Assembly (NCBI RefSeq): GCF_000177195.2
Contig: NC_015953.1
Coordinates: 2,170,001-2,234,000 of the forward strand
DNA: 64,000 nt
From: Streptomyces sp. SirexAA-E
Lineage (GTDB): Bacteria; Actinomycetota; Actinomycetes; Streptomycetales; Streptomycetaceae
Reading direction: 5' to 3'
This document shows positions 1 to 11,716 of the stretch, piece after piece. The position numbers and the translations under genes are program-made. Every line of letters starts with the position of its first letter. The stretch's first letter is position 1. The notes below the pieces were generated by a model, which made no database searches, had not been told where the DNA came from, and saw nothing but the letters and a program-made list of their open reading frames with translations.

Positions 1-1983
<1,983 letters not shown>

Positions 1984-2087
1984 GGGCCGGCCCTCGGGCC
2001 TGCGCATACCTCCCGTTGAGGGGCGTCGCCGGTCGACGTCCACCGGACTACCAGCGTACGTCTCCGCGCGGGCGACACCGAGAGGTT

Positions 2088-3212
2088 TTACCCCGTCGGC
2101 GTCCGCCCCTCGCTGCCGAAGCCGATGGTCGGTACGGCCCGGCGCAGCGGCCAGGCCCGGTCGGCGGCGGGCAGCAGATCCTCCAGGAAGGCGTACCGCT
2201 CCAGGGCGGCCGGGTCCTGACCGGCGCAGGTGCGTACCCGCTGCCACCAGGCGGCGACCTCCGTCCAGCCGGGCGCGGAGAGCGAGCCGCCGAACTCCTG
2301 CACCGAGAGCGCCGCGGTCAGTCCGGCGAAGGCGAGCCGGTCGGCCATCGGCCAGCCGGCCAGGGTCCCGGTGACGAACCCGGCGACGAAGACGTCCCCG
2401 GCCCCGGTGGGGTCCAGGGCCTCCACCTCGATGGCGGGGACCTCGGCGGCGGCCCCGGTGGCCCCGTCGACCGCGTACGCGCCCTCGGCGCCCAGCGTGA
2501 CGACGGCGAGCGGCACCCGTTCGGCCAGGGCGTGGGCGGCGGCGCGCGGGCAGTCGGTACGGGTGTAGCGCATGGCCTCCTCGGCGTTCGGGAGGAAGGC
2601 CAGGCAGTGCCCGAGGTCGGGCAGCGCGTCCAGGTCCCAGCGGCCGGTCTCGTCCCAACCGACGTCGGCGAAGATCATGGCGCCCTCGCGGGCCGCGGCG
2701 GCCACCCACGGTTCGCTGCGGCCCGGCGTGAGCGAGGCGACGGCGGCGCGGGCCCGCGGCGGGCAGTACGGGAAGGTGCGGCCCGGCAGCGGGGTGGTGG
2801 CGGGGGCCGGGGCCTCGTGGCCGTGCGAGACCATCGTGCGCTCGCCCTCGTACGCCATGGAGACGGTGACCGGTGAGTGCCAGCCGGGGACGGTGTGCGA
2901 CATCGACAGGTCGATGCCCTCGCCCTGTTCGAGGGCGTCCCAGCAGTACTCGCCGTAGTGGTCGTCGCCGAACGCGGCGGCCAGCGAGGTGTGCAGTCCG
3001 AGCCGGGCGAGCGCGGTGGCCATGTTGGCGACCCCGCCCGGGCTGGAGCCCATGCCCCGGGCCCAGGACTCCGTGCCGCGCACGGGTGCGCTGTCGAGGC
3101 CGGTGAAGACGATGTCCAGGAAGACCGTGCCGGTGAGGAAGACGTCGCAGGCCGGATCCTGCGGGGCGCGCAGCCCGAGCAGCGGGTCGATTCCTGGGTT
3201 GTGTGTGCTCAC
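2088..3212 (-). CDS. PfkB-family carbohydrate kinase
   Basis: A 374-aa ribokinase-like sugar or nucleoside kinase. The N-terminal glycine signature is seen in GMGSSPGGVANMATALARLG (about 52-71), and the C-terminal PfkB signature DPTGAGDVFVAGF supplies the anion hole and the catalytic base Asp. It would phosphorylate a sugar or related alcohol with ATP in the cytosol; the substrate cannot be told from sequence. The GTG start at 3212 has GGGAGG about 7 nt upstream. It is co-directional with phoH, but the 100-bp gap leaves co-transcription open. Confidence 0.88.
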   Translation of the reverse strand: MSTHNPGIDPLLGLRAPQDPACDVFLTGTVFLDIVFTGLDSAPVRGTESWARGMGSSPGGVANMATALARLGLHTSLAAAFGDDHYGEYCWDALEQGEGIDLSMSHTVPGWHSPVTVSMAYEGERTMVSHGHEAPAPATTPLPGRTFPYCPPRARAAVASLTPGRSEPWVAAAAREGAMIFADVGWDETGRWDLDALPDLGHCLAFLPNAEEAMRYTRTDCPRAAAHALAERVPLAVVTLGAEGAYAVDGATGAAAEVPAIEVEALDPTGAGDVFVAGFVTGTLAGWPMADRLAFAGLTAALSVQEFGGSLSAPGWTEVAAWWQRVRTCAGQDPAALERYAFLEDLLPAADRAWPLRRAVPTIGFGSEGRTPTG

Positions 3213-3569
3213 CGTGCGCCTCCCGGCCCCGACGGATCTGGACGTGCGAGTTCCGGCCAGTGTGCCCGACTCGGCTTCCCGTCCGCCGGGCCTCCGCCGT
3301 ATCGGGCCACACTGTCCCGACCTGCGTAAACATGCGCTGCTACCCGGCGGTGACGCCCCTAAACATATAAGTGGCCCAGATCACAGCGGGTCGCCTTTCC
3401 GTCCGCCGCACGCGCTTGATACAAATTGGCCCGCGAGCACCGTTCGGGACAGTTGACGACGAGTGCCGCGTCTCCCGCTTTTTCTGGCTTTCGCCGCTTT
3501 CGCGCCACCCTTCGCTCCACCTTCCCCTGCCTTCTTCCTGCCTTCTTCGGCATGTCCTCAGGAACGCCC
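3213..3569. other. Divergent intergenic region pfkB / MFS
   Basis: 357 bp with no convincing gene. It is the only clearly less GC-rich stretch nearby (around 3330-3425), which suits divergent promoters for the kinase and the transporter. I could not fix -35/-10 pairs with confidence. Confidence 0.5.
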
Positions 3570-4898
3570 ATGTCCTCGCGCCCGCGCGCCGCGTGGCCCC
3601 TGGTCGCCGTGTTCACCGCCGGTTACCTCGCCGCCTATCTGCTCCCCACCATCGTCGGACGCCTCGGCGTCCACCTCGAACTGACCACCGCCCAGGCCGG
3701 GATGGTCGGCAGCGCCCTGCTGCTGAGCTCCGCCTCGGCCGGCTTCACGCTGGCGGGACGCGTGGAGCGGTACGGGGCGGGCCGGACGGCACGGACCGGA
3801 CTGGTGCTGACCGCGCTGGGCTACGGCTGCGCGGCGCTGACCGGTTCGGTGCCGCTGGTCGTCGCCGGTGTGGTGGTCGGCGGGCTCGGCTCCGGTACGG
3901 CGACCGCGGTGGCCGTGGCCGGTATCGCCGCGCAGCGCGACCCGCACCGGACCTCGTCCCTGGGGCTGCTGAGCGTCTCGGGGACGGCCGGCGCCCTCTA
4001 CCTGACGATCCCTCACCTCGGCGGCGGCCACCGGCTGCCGTTCGCGTCCATCGCGCTCGTCGCACTGCTGGTCTGGCCGGCCACCTCACGGCTGGAGGGC
4101 GCCGCGGCGGCGGGTACGGCCACGCCGGCACGGGGACGGCTGCCGCACCGGCGGTCGGGCCTGGTGCTGGCGGGCGGCATGCTCGTCTGGTCCATGGCAC
4201 AGAACGCGCTGTGGGGCGTGAGCAGTCGTATCGGGGCCGAGCAGGTCGGGCTCTCCGAGGTGGCCATCGGCGCGGTGTTCGCCGCCGCGCTCGGGGCCGG
4301 GCTCCTGGGCGTCATGGGAGCGGGGGTGCTGGGGGCACGGCTCGGCCGGGCGGTGCCGGTCGGTGTCGGGACGACGATCATCGCCGGGAGCATCGTGCTC
4401 AGCTCGTCGGCCGGTGACCTGGGCGCGTTCGCGACCGGCGAGATCGTGTGGAACACCTTCTACCCGGTGGTCCTGTCGTACCTGATCGGGCTGGCCGCCT
4501 CACTGGACGTGCGCGGCCGGTGGGCGGTCCTGGCGGGCTCGGCGGCGTCCGTGGGCACGGCCTGCGGCCCGGTGCTGGGCAGTGTGCTCTCCGAGCAGGC
4601 GGGCTACACCGTGATGGGGCTGATCCTGGGCTCCGCCACCCTGCTGGTCGCGGCTCCGGTCACCGCGGTCGCACTGCACACCGGGGGCCGGCCGCTGGTG
4701 CCGGGTTCGGTACGGCGCCGGGGCGGCGCCCCGGCCGCGCTGCTGGCCGCCACGACCGGCAGCCTGCCCGGCGCGGTGCCCGAACTGGGCGCGCCGGAAC
4801 AGGCCGTGGCGGAGATCAGCGTGCCCGCGCTGCGGCGAAGGCGGCCGGTGCGCAGCGCCTTCCGGACCGCCGGCGGGGGCGGTCAGTCGAACACGTAG
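3570..4898 (+). CDS. MFS-type membrane transporter
   Basis: A protein of about 442 aa with roughly twelve hydrophobic segments, beginning MSSRPRAAWPLVAVFTAGYL. Gly/Ala-rich helices and the overall pattern (GLVLTALGYGCAALTG, GGLGSGTATAVAVAG) fit the major facilitator superfamily. The substrate is unknown. I chose ATG 3570 because AGGAA lies 7-8 nt upstream; an in-frame ATG at 3552 is the alternative. Its 3' end overlaps the convergent deaminase gene by 16 bp (4883-4898). Confidence 0.85.
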   Translation: MSSRPRAAWPLVAVFTAGYLAAYLLPTIVGRLGVHLELTTAQAGMVGSALLLSSASAGFTLAGRVERYGAGRTARTGLVLTALGYGCAALTGSVPLVVAGVVVGGLGSGTATAVAVAGIAAQRDPHRTSSLGLLSVSGTAGALYLTIPHLGGGHRLPFASIALVALLVWPATSRLEGAAAAGTATPARGRLPHRRSGLVLAGGMLVWSMAQNALWGVSSRIGAEQVGLSEVAIGAVFAAALGAGLLGVMGAGVLGARLGRAVPVGVGTTIIAGSIVLSSSAGDLGAFATGEIVWNTFYPVVLSYLIGLAASLDVRGRWAVLAGSAASVGTACGPVLGSVLSEQAGYTVMGLILGSATLLVAAPVTAVALHTGGRPLVPGSVRRRGGAPAALLAATTGSLPGAVPELGAPEQAVAEISVPALRRRRPVRSAFRTAGGGGQSNT

Positions 4899-5875
4899 GC
4901 CTCGACCTCGGCGAGGTAGCGCGCCCTGCGCTCCTCGTCGTGGTCGAGGAAGGCCGCCTCGAAGGAGTTGCGGGCCAGGGTGCGCAGCTGCTCGCGGTCC
5001 AGGCCGAGCGCCTCGTGGACGGCGTGGAAGGTGTCGCCCACGTATCCGCCGAAGTAGGCGGGGTCGTCGGAGTTGACCGTGCAGAGCAGTCCGGCGTCCA
5101 TCATGGCCCGCAGCGGGTGCTCCTCCAGGGTCCCGACGGCGCGCAGCCGTACGTTGGACAGCGGGCAGAGCGTCAGCGGCACCCGGTCGGCGACGAGCCG
5201 CTCCACCAGCTCCGGGTCCTCCATACAGCGCAGCCCGTGGTCGATGCGCTCGACGCCCAGGACGTCCAGGGCCTCGCGGATGTAGGCGGGCGGGCCCTCC
5301 TCGCCGGCGTGGGCGACCTTGCGCAGGCCGAGCGCGCCGGCCGCCTCGTAGACCTCACGGAACTTGACCGGCGGGTGGCCGACCTCGGCCGAGTCGAGGC
5401 CGACGGCGCTGATGCGGTGCAGGTACGGCTCGGCCGCCTCCAGGGTCGCGAGCGCCGACTCGGCGGACTCGTCCCGCAGGAAGCACATGATCAGCTGGGT
5501 GGAGACGCCGTGCGTCTCCTCGCTGCGCTCCAGCGCCCTGCCCAGTCCTTCGACGACGGTGCCGATCGGCACGCCCCGGGCGGTGTGGGCCTGCGGGTCG
5601 AAGAAGATCTCCGCGTGGCGGACGCCCTGGGCGGCGGCTCGGGTGAGGTAGGCGTCGGCCAGCTCGGCGAAGTCGTCCTCGGTGCGCAGCACCGCCATGA
5701 GGGCGTAGTAGAGGTCGAGGAAGCTCTGGAGGTCGTCGAAGAGGTACGCGGTGCGCAGCTCCTCGGTGTCCGTGTAGGGCAGGTCGACGCCGTTGCGGGC
5801 GGCGAGCGCGAAGGCCAGCTCGGGTTCGAGGGTCCCTTCGATGTGGAGGTGGAGTTCTGCTTTGGGGAGGTGCAC
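4883..5875 (-). CDS. Adenine/adenosine deaminase (adenine-deaminase subtype)
   Basis: 330 aa. The metal-binding start of the amidohydrolase fold is PKAELHLHIEGTLEPEL (His9 and His11); further motifs are HAGEEGPP, ERIDHGLR and VNSDDPAYFGGYV with the metal-ligand Asp. These segments resemble the bacterial and fungal adenine-deaminase (ADE) subtype more than classical adenosine deaminase, notably the NSDDPAYFGGYV block. The likely reaction is adenine to hypoxanthine plus ammonia in purine salvage; adenosine as substrate is not excluded. Start is GTG 5875 with no clear Shine-Dalgarno. It lies 18 bp downstream of the RNase Z gene, so an operon with rnz and hinT is likely. Confidence 0.86.
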   Translation of the reverse strand: MHLPKAELHLHIEGTLEPELAFALAARNGVDLPYTDTEELRTAYLFDDLQSFLDLYYALMAVLRTEDDFAELADAYLTRAAAQGVRHAEIFFDPQAHTARGVPIGTVVEGLGRALERSEETHGVSTQLIMCFLRDESAESALATLEAAEPYLHRISAVGLDSAEVGHPPVKFREVYEAAGALGLRKVAHAGEEGPPAYIREALDVLGVERIDHGLRCMEDPELVERLVADRVPLTLCPLSNVRLRAVGTLEEHPLRAMMDAGLLCTVNSDDPAYFGGYVGDTFHAVHEALGLDREQLRTLARNSFEAAFLDHDEERRARYLAEVEAYVFD

Positions 5876-5893
5876 GGGGGATCTCGTTACTGG

Positions 5894-6802
5894 TTACGGG
5901 TGGCGGGTGGGTACGGGGACCGTGATCAGGTCCCGGGCGACGGTCAGTTCGCCGTCGAAGCCGGCCGCCCTGGCCTGGTCCTCGAAGGCCTGGGGGTCGG
6001 GGTAGCGCTGGGAGAAGTGCGTGAGCACGAGGTGCCGCACGCCCGACTCCCTGGCCACCCGGGCCGCCTGTCCGGCGGTGAGGTGGCCGTGGTCGGCGGC
6101 GAGCCGGCCGTCCTCGTCGAGGAACGTCGACTCGATGACCAGCATGTCGCATCCCTCGGCGAGCGCGAAGGCGCCGTCGCAGAGCCGGGTGTCCATGACG
6201 AACGCGAACCGCTGGCCGCGGCGGGGTTCGGAGACCGCCTCGACCGGTACGCCGCCGAGGACCCCGTCCCGCTGGAGCCGCCCGACGTCGGGTCCCGCGA
6301 TGCCGTGTTCGGCGAGCTTCTCGGGGAGCATCCGCCGCCGGTCGGGTTCGGTCAGCCGGTAGCCGTAGGACTCGACGGGGTGCGAGAGCCTGCGGCTGTC
6401 CAGGGTGTACGCGCCGGTGGTGGCGAGGACCCCGTCGGCTGCGACCGGGGCCTCGGTCAGCTCGACGGACTCCCGGTAGGCGGTGGAGTAGCGCAGCCGG
6501 TCGAAGAAGTGCTGCCCGCTCGCCGGGAAGTGGGCGGTGACGGGATGCGGGACCTGGTCCAGGTTGATCCGCTGGATCACCCCGGCCAGGCCCAGCGAGT
6601 GGTCGCCGTGGAAGTGCGTGACGCAGATCCGGTCGATGTCGTGGGCGGCGACGCCCGCCCGCAGCATCTGGCGCTGGGTGCCCTCGCCGGGGTCGAAGAG
6701 GATGCCCTCGCCGTCCCAGCGCAGCAGGTAGCCGTTGTGGTTGCGGTGCCGGGTCGGCACCTGGCTGGCGGTGCCGAGGACGACGAGTTCGCGTGCGGAC
6801 AT
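5894..6802 (-). CDS. rnz: Ribonuclease Z (tRNA 3' endonuclease)
   Basis: 302 aa, the usual length for bacterial RNase Z (ElaC type). The metallo-beta-lactamase zinc motif is [11 protein letters not shown] near residues 62-72; the N-terminus [17 protein letters not shown] and the late [10 protein letters not shown] segment are typical. It cleaves tRNA precursors just after the discriminator base to allow CCA addition. That suits this genome, since the two tRNA genes in the window do not encode CCA. It lies between hinT (16 bp upstream) and the deaminase (18 bp downstream). Confidence 0.93.
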   Translation of the reverse strand: MSARELVVLGTASQVPTRHRNHNGYLLRWDGEGILFDPGEGTQRQMLRAGVAAHDIDRICVTHFHGDHSLGLAGVIQRINLDQVPHPVTAHFPASGQHFFDRLRYSTAYRESVELTEAPVAADGVLATTGAYTLDSRRLSHPVESYGYRLTEPDRRRMLPEKLAEHGIAGPDVGRLQRDGVLGGVPVEAVSEPRRGQRFAFVMDTRLCDGAFALAEGCDMLVIESTFLDEDGRLAADHGHLTAGQAARVARESGVRHLVLTHFSQRYPDPQAFEDQARAAGFDGELTVARDLITVPVPTRHP

Positions 6803-6818
6803 GGGTGTGCGGGCCGCT

Positions 6819-7178
6819 CTAGCCGGGGGGCCACGTCATGCCGCGTCCGCCCAGGACGTGCGCGTGCGTGTGGAAGACGGTCTGGCCCGCGCCGGAACCG
6901 GTGTTCAGGACGATGCGGTAGCCGCTCTCGTCGATCTTCTCGTCGGCGGCGACGAGTCCGGCCTCGCGCAGCACGTCGGCGGCGATCTGCGGCTCGGCCA
7001 CGGCGAGCGAGGCGGCGTCCGGGTAGTGCACCTTCGGGATGACCAGGACGTGGGTGGGGGCCTGGGGGTTTATGTCGCGGAAGGCGACGGTCGTCTCGCT
7101 CTCGCGGACGATGGTCGCCGGGATGTCGCCCGTGACGATCTTGCAGAACAGGCAGTCGGACTGCGGTTCTCCCGCCAT
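6819..7178 (-). CDS. HIT-family nucleotide hydrolase (HinT-like)
   Basis: 119 aa, full length for a HinT protein. It has the N-terminal [17 protein letters not shown] block, with a possible zinc CxxC, and the C-terminal histidine triad HTHAHVLGG. Members hydrolyse purine nucleoside phosphoramidates and acyl-adenylates. The ATG at 7178 is the first gene of a tight leftward group hinT-rnz-deaminase. Confidence 0.92.
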   Translation of the reverse strand: MAGEPQSDCLFCKIVTGDIPATIVRESETTVAFRDINPQAPTHVLVIPKVHYPDAASLAVAEPQIAADVLREAGLVAADEKIDESGYRIVLNTGSGAGQTVFHTHAHVLGGRGMTWPPG

Positions 7179-7449
7179 GCCCCGGCCTCCTCGGTCGCGT
7201 GGGGTGAGCGTGCCCCGCCTGGGGCGCCGCTCGGTGGACGTGATCGGTACTCCGGCATGCTATCCGGCCCGGTGGACGGCACGGCGGGACCCGGGGTGGC
7301 ACGCGACGCGGGGCGGGACGTGGGGGCACCGGGCCCGGGGTGGCGTCAGGCCCCCGGGGCGGGCGGGGCCGGAGCACGGGACGACGCGGCACAGGGCCCC
7401 GGGGCTCACCAGGCCCGCAGCCGACCGGGGAACGGCCCGCGTGCCGGTG

Positions 7450-8193
7450 TCAGCCCCAGCGTCCCGTACGTCCCATCAGCAACGCCGCCGCGGCCGTCCC
7501 CGCCGTCGAGGTGCGCAGCACGCTCGGGCCGAGCCGGTAGGGCGGGGCCCCGGCCTCGGCGAAGACCGCGAGCTCCTGCGGGGAGACACCGCCCTCCGGA
7601 CCGACGACCAGCACGATCGAGCCCCGTACCGGGAGTTCGGCGGTGGCCAGCGCGGCGCTGGGCACATCCCGGTCCTCGTGCAGGACACCCGCGAAGTCCG
7701 CCCCGGCCAGCAGCGCGGCGACCTGCTTGGTCGTCATCGCCTCGGACACCTCGCAGAAGCGCACCCGACGCGACTGCTTGCCCGCTTCACGGGCGGTGGT
7801 GCGCCACTTGGCCAGGGACTTGAGCCCCCGGTCGCCCTTCCACTGCGTGATGCAGCGCGAGGCCTGCCAGGGCACGATCGCGTCCACACCCGTCTCGGTC
7901 ATCGTCTCCACGGCGACCTCGCCCCGGTCGCCCTTGGGGAGCGCCTGGACGACGGTGATCCGGGGGGCGGGCACGGGCTCCTCCCGCACCGCCGTGAGGC
8001 CGACCACGAGCCGGTCCTTGCCCTCGGCCGCGCGGACGACGCCCTCCGCCCAGCGACCGCGTCCGTCGGTGAGGACGACCTCCTCACCGGGGTTCAGCCG
8101 CTTCACCGAGACGGCGTGCCTCCCCTCGGGTCCCTCCAGCACGAACTCCGGCCCGTCAGCCAGGTGTTCGACGACGAAGACCGGTGCCGTCAC
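7450..8193 (-). CDS. rsmE: 16S rRNA (uracil1498-N3)-methyltransferase RsmE
   Basis: 247 aa SPOUT-class methyltransferase. The SAM-binding knot is VVGPEGGVSPQELAVF with the following LGPSVLRTSTAGTAAAAL. It methylates N3 of U1498 in 16S rRNA. The GTG start overlaps the stop of the upstream nitronate monooxygenase gene (GTGA, 8190-8193), so the pair is translationally coupled. Confidence 0.93.
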   Translation of the reverse strand: MTAPVFVVEHLADGPEFVLEGPEGRHAVSVKRLNPGEEVVLTDGRGRWAEGVVRAAEGKDRLVVGLTAVREEPVPAPRITVVQALPKGDRGEVAVETMTETGVDAIVPWQASRCITQWKGDRGLKSLAKWRTTAREAGKQSRRVRFCEVSEAMTTKQVAALLAGADFAGVLHEDRDVPSAALATAELPVRGSIVLVVGPEGGVSPQELAVFAEAGAPPYRLGPSVLRTSTAGTAAAALLMGRTGRWG

Positions 8194-9263
8194 CGGGTGC
8201 TCCTCCCACTCACTGCCGCACGCGCGGCATCCGTCTCGGCGGCGAGCAGTTGCACGAGTTCACCGGCGGGCAGCTCGCGTGCCATCCGGTGGCCCTGCCC
8301 CGCCCACAGCGCCATGCCCTGGGCGTCCCCGGTCCGGGCTGCGGCCTTGCGCAGTCCGCCGGTCAGCTGGTGCACCTGCGGGTAGGCGGCGGGGGCGTAC
8401 GGCCCGTGCTCCCGGACGAAGCGGTTGACCAGCCCGCGGGCCGGACGCCCGGAGAAGGCGCGGGTCAGGGCCGTCGTCACGAAGAGCGGGTTGGTCAGGG
8501 CCTGTTTGTGCAGCACGTGCGCGCCCGACTCCGGGCAGACCAGGAACGCCGTTCCCAGCTGCGCGGCGTCCGCGCCCGCCGCCAGCACGGCGGCGATCTG
8601 GGATCCGCGCATCAGCCCCCCGGCCGCGACGAGGGGCAGCTGGACGCTCTCGCGGACCTCGGCGACGAGGGTGAGGAGTCCGGTGCCGGTGAGTCCGCCC
8701 TGCGGGTCGTCGCGGTGCGTGGACTGGTGGCCGCCCGCCTCGACGCCCTGGACGCAGACGGCGTGGGCGCCCGCCCACTGCGCGTTCCGCGCCTCCTGGG
8801 CGGAGGTCACCGTCACGACGGTGAACGTACCGGCCGCGGCGAACGCGTCGAGGACCTCGCGGGCGGGGCAGCCGAAGGTGAAGGAGACCACCGGGACGGG
8901 GTCCTCCAGCAGGATCGCGACCTTCGCCTCGTAGCCGTCGTCGCCTCCGGGGTCCGGGTCGCCGAGCGGGGTCTCGTACCAGGCTGCCTCACCGGCGAGC
9001 TGGTGGCGGTAGACCTCGACGGCGCTGAGGTCGGCGAGCGGGGGCTGCGGCATGAAGAGGTTCACGCCGAACGGCTGGCCGGTCAGCGCGCGCAGCTGCT
9101 TGATCTCCTGGTACATGCCGTCCGCCGTCTTGTAGCCGGCGGCGAGGAACCCGAGCCCCCCGGCGTCGGCGACGGCGGCGGCCAGGGGCGGACCGGAGGC
9201 TCCGCCGGCCATCGGGGCCTGCACGACGGGATACCGGCTCAGATCGGTCAGCGCCAAGGACAT
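8190..9263 (-). CDS. Nitronate monooxygenase / 2-nitropropane dioxygenase-like flavoprotein
   Basis: 357 aa TIM-barrel FMN protein. The N-terminal PVVQAPMAGGASGPPLAAAV, the central CVQGVEAGGH (the catalytic-His region of class I nitronate monooxygenases) and the phosphate-binding VAAGGLMRG and GADAAQLGTAFL segments are all visible. It probably oxidises alkyl nitronates or related toxins such as propionate-3-nitronate; the physiological substrate is uncertain. Its stop overlaps the rsmE start by 4 bp. Upstream, CACGAT ends 6 nt before the ATG, a weak leaderless-promoter candidate. Confidence 0.85.
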   Translation of the reverse strand: MSLALTDLSRYPVVQAPMAGGASGPPLAAAVADAGGLGFLAAGYKTADGMYQEIKQLRALTGQPFGVNLFMPQPPLADLSAVEVYRHQLAGEAAWYETPLGDPDPGGDDGYEAKVAILLEDPVPVVSFTFGCPAREVLDAFAAAGTFTVVTVTSAQEARNAQWAGAHAVCVQGVEAGGHQSTHRDDPQGGLTGTGLLTLVAEVRESVQLPLVAAGGLMRGSQIAAVLAAGADAAQLGTAFLVCPESGAHVLHKQALTNPLFVTTALTRAFSGRPARGLVNRFVREHGPYAPAAYPQVHQLTGGLRKAAARTGDAQGMALWAGQGHRMARELPAGELVQLLAAETDAARAAVSGRSTR

Positions 9264-9339
9264 GACCGCATCGTGCCACGTCCCGCACGACGCTCCGAAT
9301 CAGCAGGCACCGCCCCGCGGCTCCTCCCGGACGCAACGC

Positions 9340-9376
9340 CGCACCGCCCGCCGGTACGGGACCGGCGGGCGGTGCG
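9340..9376. terminator. Strong hairpin terminator after dnaJ
   Basis: A perfect 16-bp stem (9340-9355 with 9361-9376) with a 5-nt loop, placed 21 bp after the dnaJ stop. There is no long U-tract, as is usual in Streptomyces. Confidence 0.75.
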
Positions 9377-9396
9377 GGACGGGTGCCGAAGCGGGT

Positions 9397-10536
9397 TCAG
9401 CGCCCGTTGAAGGCGTCCTTCAGCCGGGAGAACAGCCCCTGCTGGCCCGGCTGGAACTGGCCGGTGGGCCGCTCCTCGCCACGCAGCTTCGACAGCTCCC
9501 GCAGCAGCCGCTCCTGCTCGGGGTCGAGCTTGGTCGGGGTGATCACCTCGACGTGCACGATCAGGTCGCCGCGACCACCGCCGCGCAGGTGCGTGACGCC
9601 CCGCCCGTGCAGCGGGACGGACTGGCCGGACTGGGTACCCGGCCGGATGTCGATCTCCTCCAGGCCGTCCAGCGTCTCCAGCGGCACCTGGGTGCCGAGG
9701 GCCGCGGCCGTCATCGGAAGGGTGACCGTGCAGTGCAGGTCGTCACCGCGCCGCTGGAACACGGCGTGCGACAGCTCGTGGATCTCGACGTACAGGTCGC
9801 CGGCGGGGCCGCCGCCGGGGCCGACCTCGCCCTCGCCCGCGAGCTGGATCCGGGTGCCGTTGTCGACGCCCGCGGGGATCTTCACGGTCAGGGTGCGCCG
9901 CGAACGGGTGCGGCCGTCACCGGCGCACTCGGGGCACGGGGTCGGCACGACCGTGCCGAAGCCCTGGCACTGCGGGCAGGGGCGCGAGGTCATGACCTGG
10001 CCGAGGAAGGACCGGGTGACCTGGGAGACCTCGCCACGGCCGCGGCACATGTCACAGGTCTGCGCGGAGGTGCCGGGCGCGGCACCCTCGCCGCTGCACG
10101 TCGTACAGACGACGGCCGTGTCGACCTGGATGTCCTTGGTGGTGCCGAAGGCCGCCTCGTTGAGGTCGATCTCCAGCCGGATCATCGCGTCCTGGCCGCG
10201 CCGGGTGCGCGAACGGGGCCCGCGCTGCGCTGCGTTGCCGAAGAACGCGTCCATGATGTCGCTGAAGTTGCCGAAGCCGCCGGCTCCGAAGCCTCCCGCG
10301 CCACCGCCGCCGCCCGAGGCGGACAGCGGGTCGCCGCCGAGGTCGTAGACCTGCTTCTTCTGCGGGTCCGACAACACCTCGTAGGCGGCGTTGATCTCCT
10401 TGAACCGCTCCTGGGTCTTCGGATCGGGGTTGACATCCGGGTGCAGCTCGCGGGCGAGTCTGCGGAATGCCTTCTTGATCTCGTCCTGGGAAGCGTCGCG
10501 GCGCACGCCGAGTACGGCGTAGTAGTCCGTGGCCAC
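9397..10536 (-). CDS. dnaJ: Chaperone DnaJ (second copy, hrcA-linked)
   Basis: 379 aa. It has a J domain with HPD (LARELHPDVNPD), then a Gly/Phe-rich linker, then four zinc-finger repeats CTTCSGEG, CDMCRGRG, CPQCQGFG and CPECAGDG, then the substrate-binding C-terminal domain. This co-chaperone stimulates DnaK ATPase and holds unfolded proteins. The linkage to hrcA marks it as the dnaJ2-type paralogue; the dnaK-linked copy is expected elsewhere. GTG 10536 abuts the hrcA TAA with no spacer, so translation is probably coupled. Regulation should be by HrcA through the CIRCE element upstream of hrcA. Confidence 0.95.
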   Translation of the reverse strand: MATDYYAVLGVRRDASQDEIKKAFRRLARELHPDVNPDPKTQERFKEINAAYEVLSDPQKKQVYDLGGDPLSASGGGGGAGGFGAGGFGNFSDIMDAFFGNAAQRGPRSRTRRGQDAMIRLEIDLNEAAFGTTKDIQVDTAVVCTTCSGEGAAPGTSAQTCDMCRGRGEVSQVTRSFLGQVMTSRPCPQCQGFGTVVPTPCPECAGDGRTRSRRTLTVKIPAGVDNGTRIQLAGEGEVGPGGGPAGDLYVEIHELSHAVFQRRGDDLHCTVTLPMTAAALGTQVPLETLDGLEEIDIRPGTQSGQSVPLHGRGVTHLRGGGRGDLIVHVEVITPTKLDPEQERLLRELSKLRGEERPTGQFQPGQQGLFSRLKDAFNGR

Positions 10537-11553
10537 TTACGACTCCGCCAGGATCTGTCCGACGTAACGTGCCACTGCGCGTACCGCTCCCATCGTTCCG
10601 GGGTAGTCCATGCGGGTCGGTCCGACCACGCCGAGTTTGGCGACTGCCTCGTCGCCCGAACCGTAGCCGACCGCGACGACGGACGTGGAGTTGAGGCCCT
10701 CGTGGGCGTTCTCGTGCCCGATCCGTACGGTCATGCCTGAGTCCGTGGCCTCACCGAGCAGCTTCAGCAGCACGACCTGCTCCTCCAGTGCTTCCAGCAC
10801 CGGCCGGATCATCACAGGGAAGTCGTGCCCGAAGCGGGTGAGGTTGGAGGTGCCGCCGATGATCAGCCGCTCCTCCGTCTCTTCGACCAGAGTTTCGAGA
10901 AGGACGGACAGGACCGTGGACACGGTCGCCCGGTCCTCGGTCTCGAAGGATTCCGGCAGGTCCTGCACCAGCTGCGGGACGTCCGCGAAGCGGCGCCCGA
11001 CGACCCGGCTGTTGAGCCGGGCCCGCAGATCCGCCAGAGGGGCGTCCCCGAACGGGGCAGGGCAGTCGATCATACGCTGCTCGACGCGGCCCGTATCCGT
11101 GATCAGGACGAGCATCAGCCGGGCGGGAGCCAGCGAGAGCAGCTCCACGTGCCGCACGGTCGAACGGGTCAGCGAGGGGTACTGCACGACGGCGACCTGC
11201 CGGGTCAGCTGCGCCAGCAGCCGGACGGTACGGCCCACGACGTCGTCGAGGTCGACCGCGCCGACGAGGAAGTTCTGGATCGCGCGGCGCTCCGGCGACG
11301 ACAGGGGCTTGACGCCCGCGAGCTTGTCGACGAAGAGCCGGTACCCCTTGTCCGTGGGGATGCGCCCCGCACTGGTGTGCGGCTGGGCGATGAAGCCCTC
11401 GTCCTCCAGCACCGCCATGTCGTTACGGACGGTCGCCGGGGAGACCCCCAGGTTGTGCCGCTCCGTGAGCGCCTTCGAGCCGACGGGCTCCTCGGTGCCG
11501 ACGTAGTCCTGGACGATGGCGCGCAGCACTTCGAGTCTGCGTTCGCTGAGCAC
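10537..11553 (-). CDS. hrcA: Heat-inducible transcription repressor HrcA
   Basis: 338 aa from GTG 11553 ([16 protein letters not shown]), chosen because AGCTGGAGGT stands just upstream and HrcA proteins begin at this motif. The frame stays open further upstream without meaning. It has an N-terminal winged helix ([20 protein letters not shown]), then the dimerisation/GAF-like domain. It represses class I heat-shock genes by binding CIRCE, and a perfect CIRCE lies 37-63 bp upstream of its own start, so it is autoregulated together with dnaJ. Confidence 0.95.
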   Translation of the reverse strand: MLSERRLEVLRAIVQDYVGTEEPVGSKALTERHNLGVSPATVRNDMAVLEDEGFIAQPHTSAGRIPTDKGYRLFVDKLAGVKPLSSPERRAIQNFLVGAVDLDDVVGRTVRLLAQLTRQVAVVQYPSLTRSTVRHVELLSLAPARLMLVLITDTGRVEQRMIDCPAPFGDAPLADLRARLNSRVVGRRFADVPQLVQDLPESFETEDRATVSTVLSVLLETLVEETEERLIIGGTSNLTRFGHDFPVMIRPVLEALEEQVVLLKLLGEATDSGMTVRIGHENAHEGLNSTSVVAVGYGSGDEAVAKLGVVGPTRMDYPGTMGAVRAVARYVGQILAES

Positions 11554-11589
11554 CGCGCACACCTCCAGCTGTCGTTCTCCGGTCCCTGC

Positions 11590-11616
11590 CTGGCACTCTG
11601 TGCGTTCGAGTGCCAG
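11590..11616. promoter_or_regulatory. CIRCE operator of hrcA-dnaJ
   Basis: CTGGCACTC (11590-11598), a 9-nt spacer, then GAGTGCCAG (11608-11616): a perfect 9-bp inverted repeat. It matches the CIRCE consensus (TTAGCACTC-N9-GAGTGCTAA) with GC-shifted outer bases, and lies directly upstream of hrcA. Confidence 0.95.
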
Positions 11617-11704
11617 CAATCCCCGGTCAGTGTACGGGGGCGGGGTGGGCCCGGGGCAAGGGCGACCGGCCAGGCCGTCGCGCGAGGGCCCAGGTCGTTG
11701 CCGA

Positions 11705-11716
11705 TAGCGTCGTCGC
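11705..11716 (+). promoter_or_regulatory. Leaderless -10 element of the metallo-hydrolase gene
   Basis: TAGCGT (11705-11710) ends exactly 6 nt before ATG 11717, the spacing expected if transcription starts at the A of the start codon. No good -35 box is visible. Confidence 0.5.
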
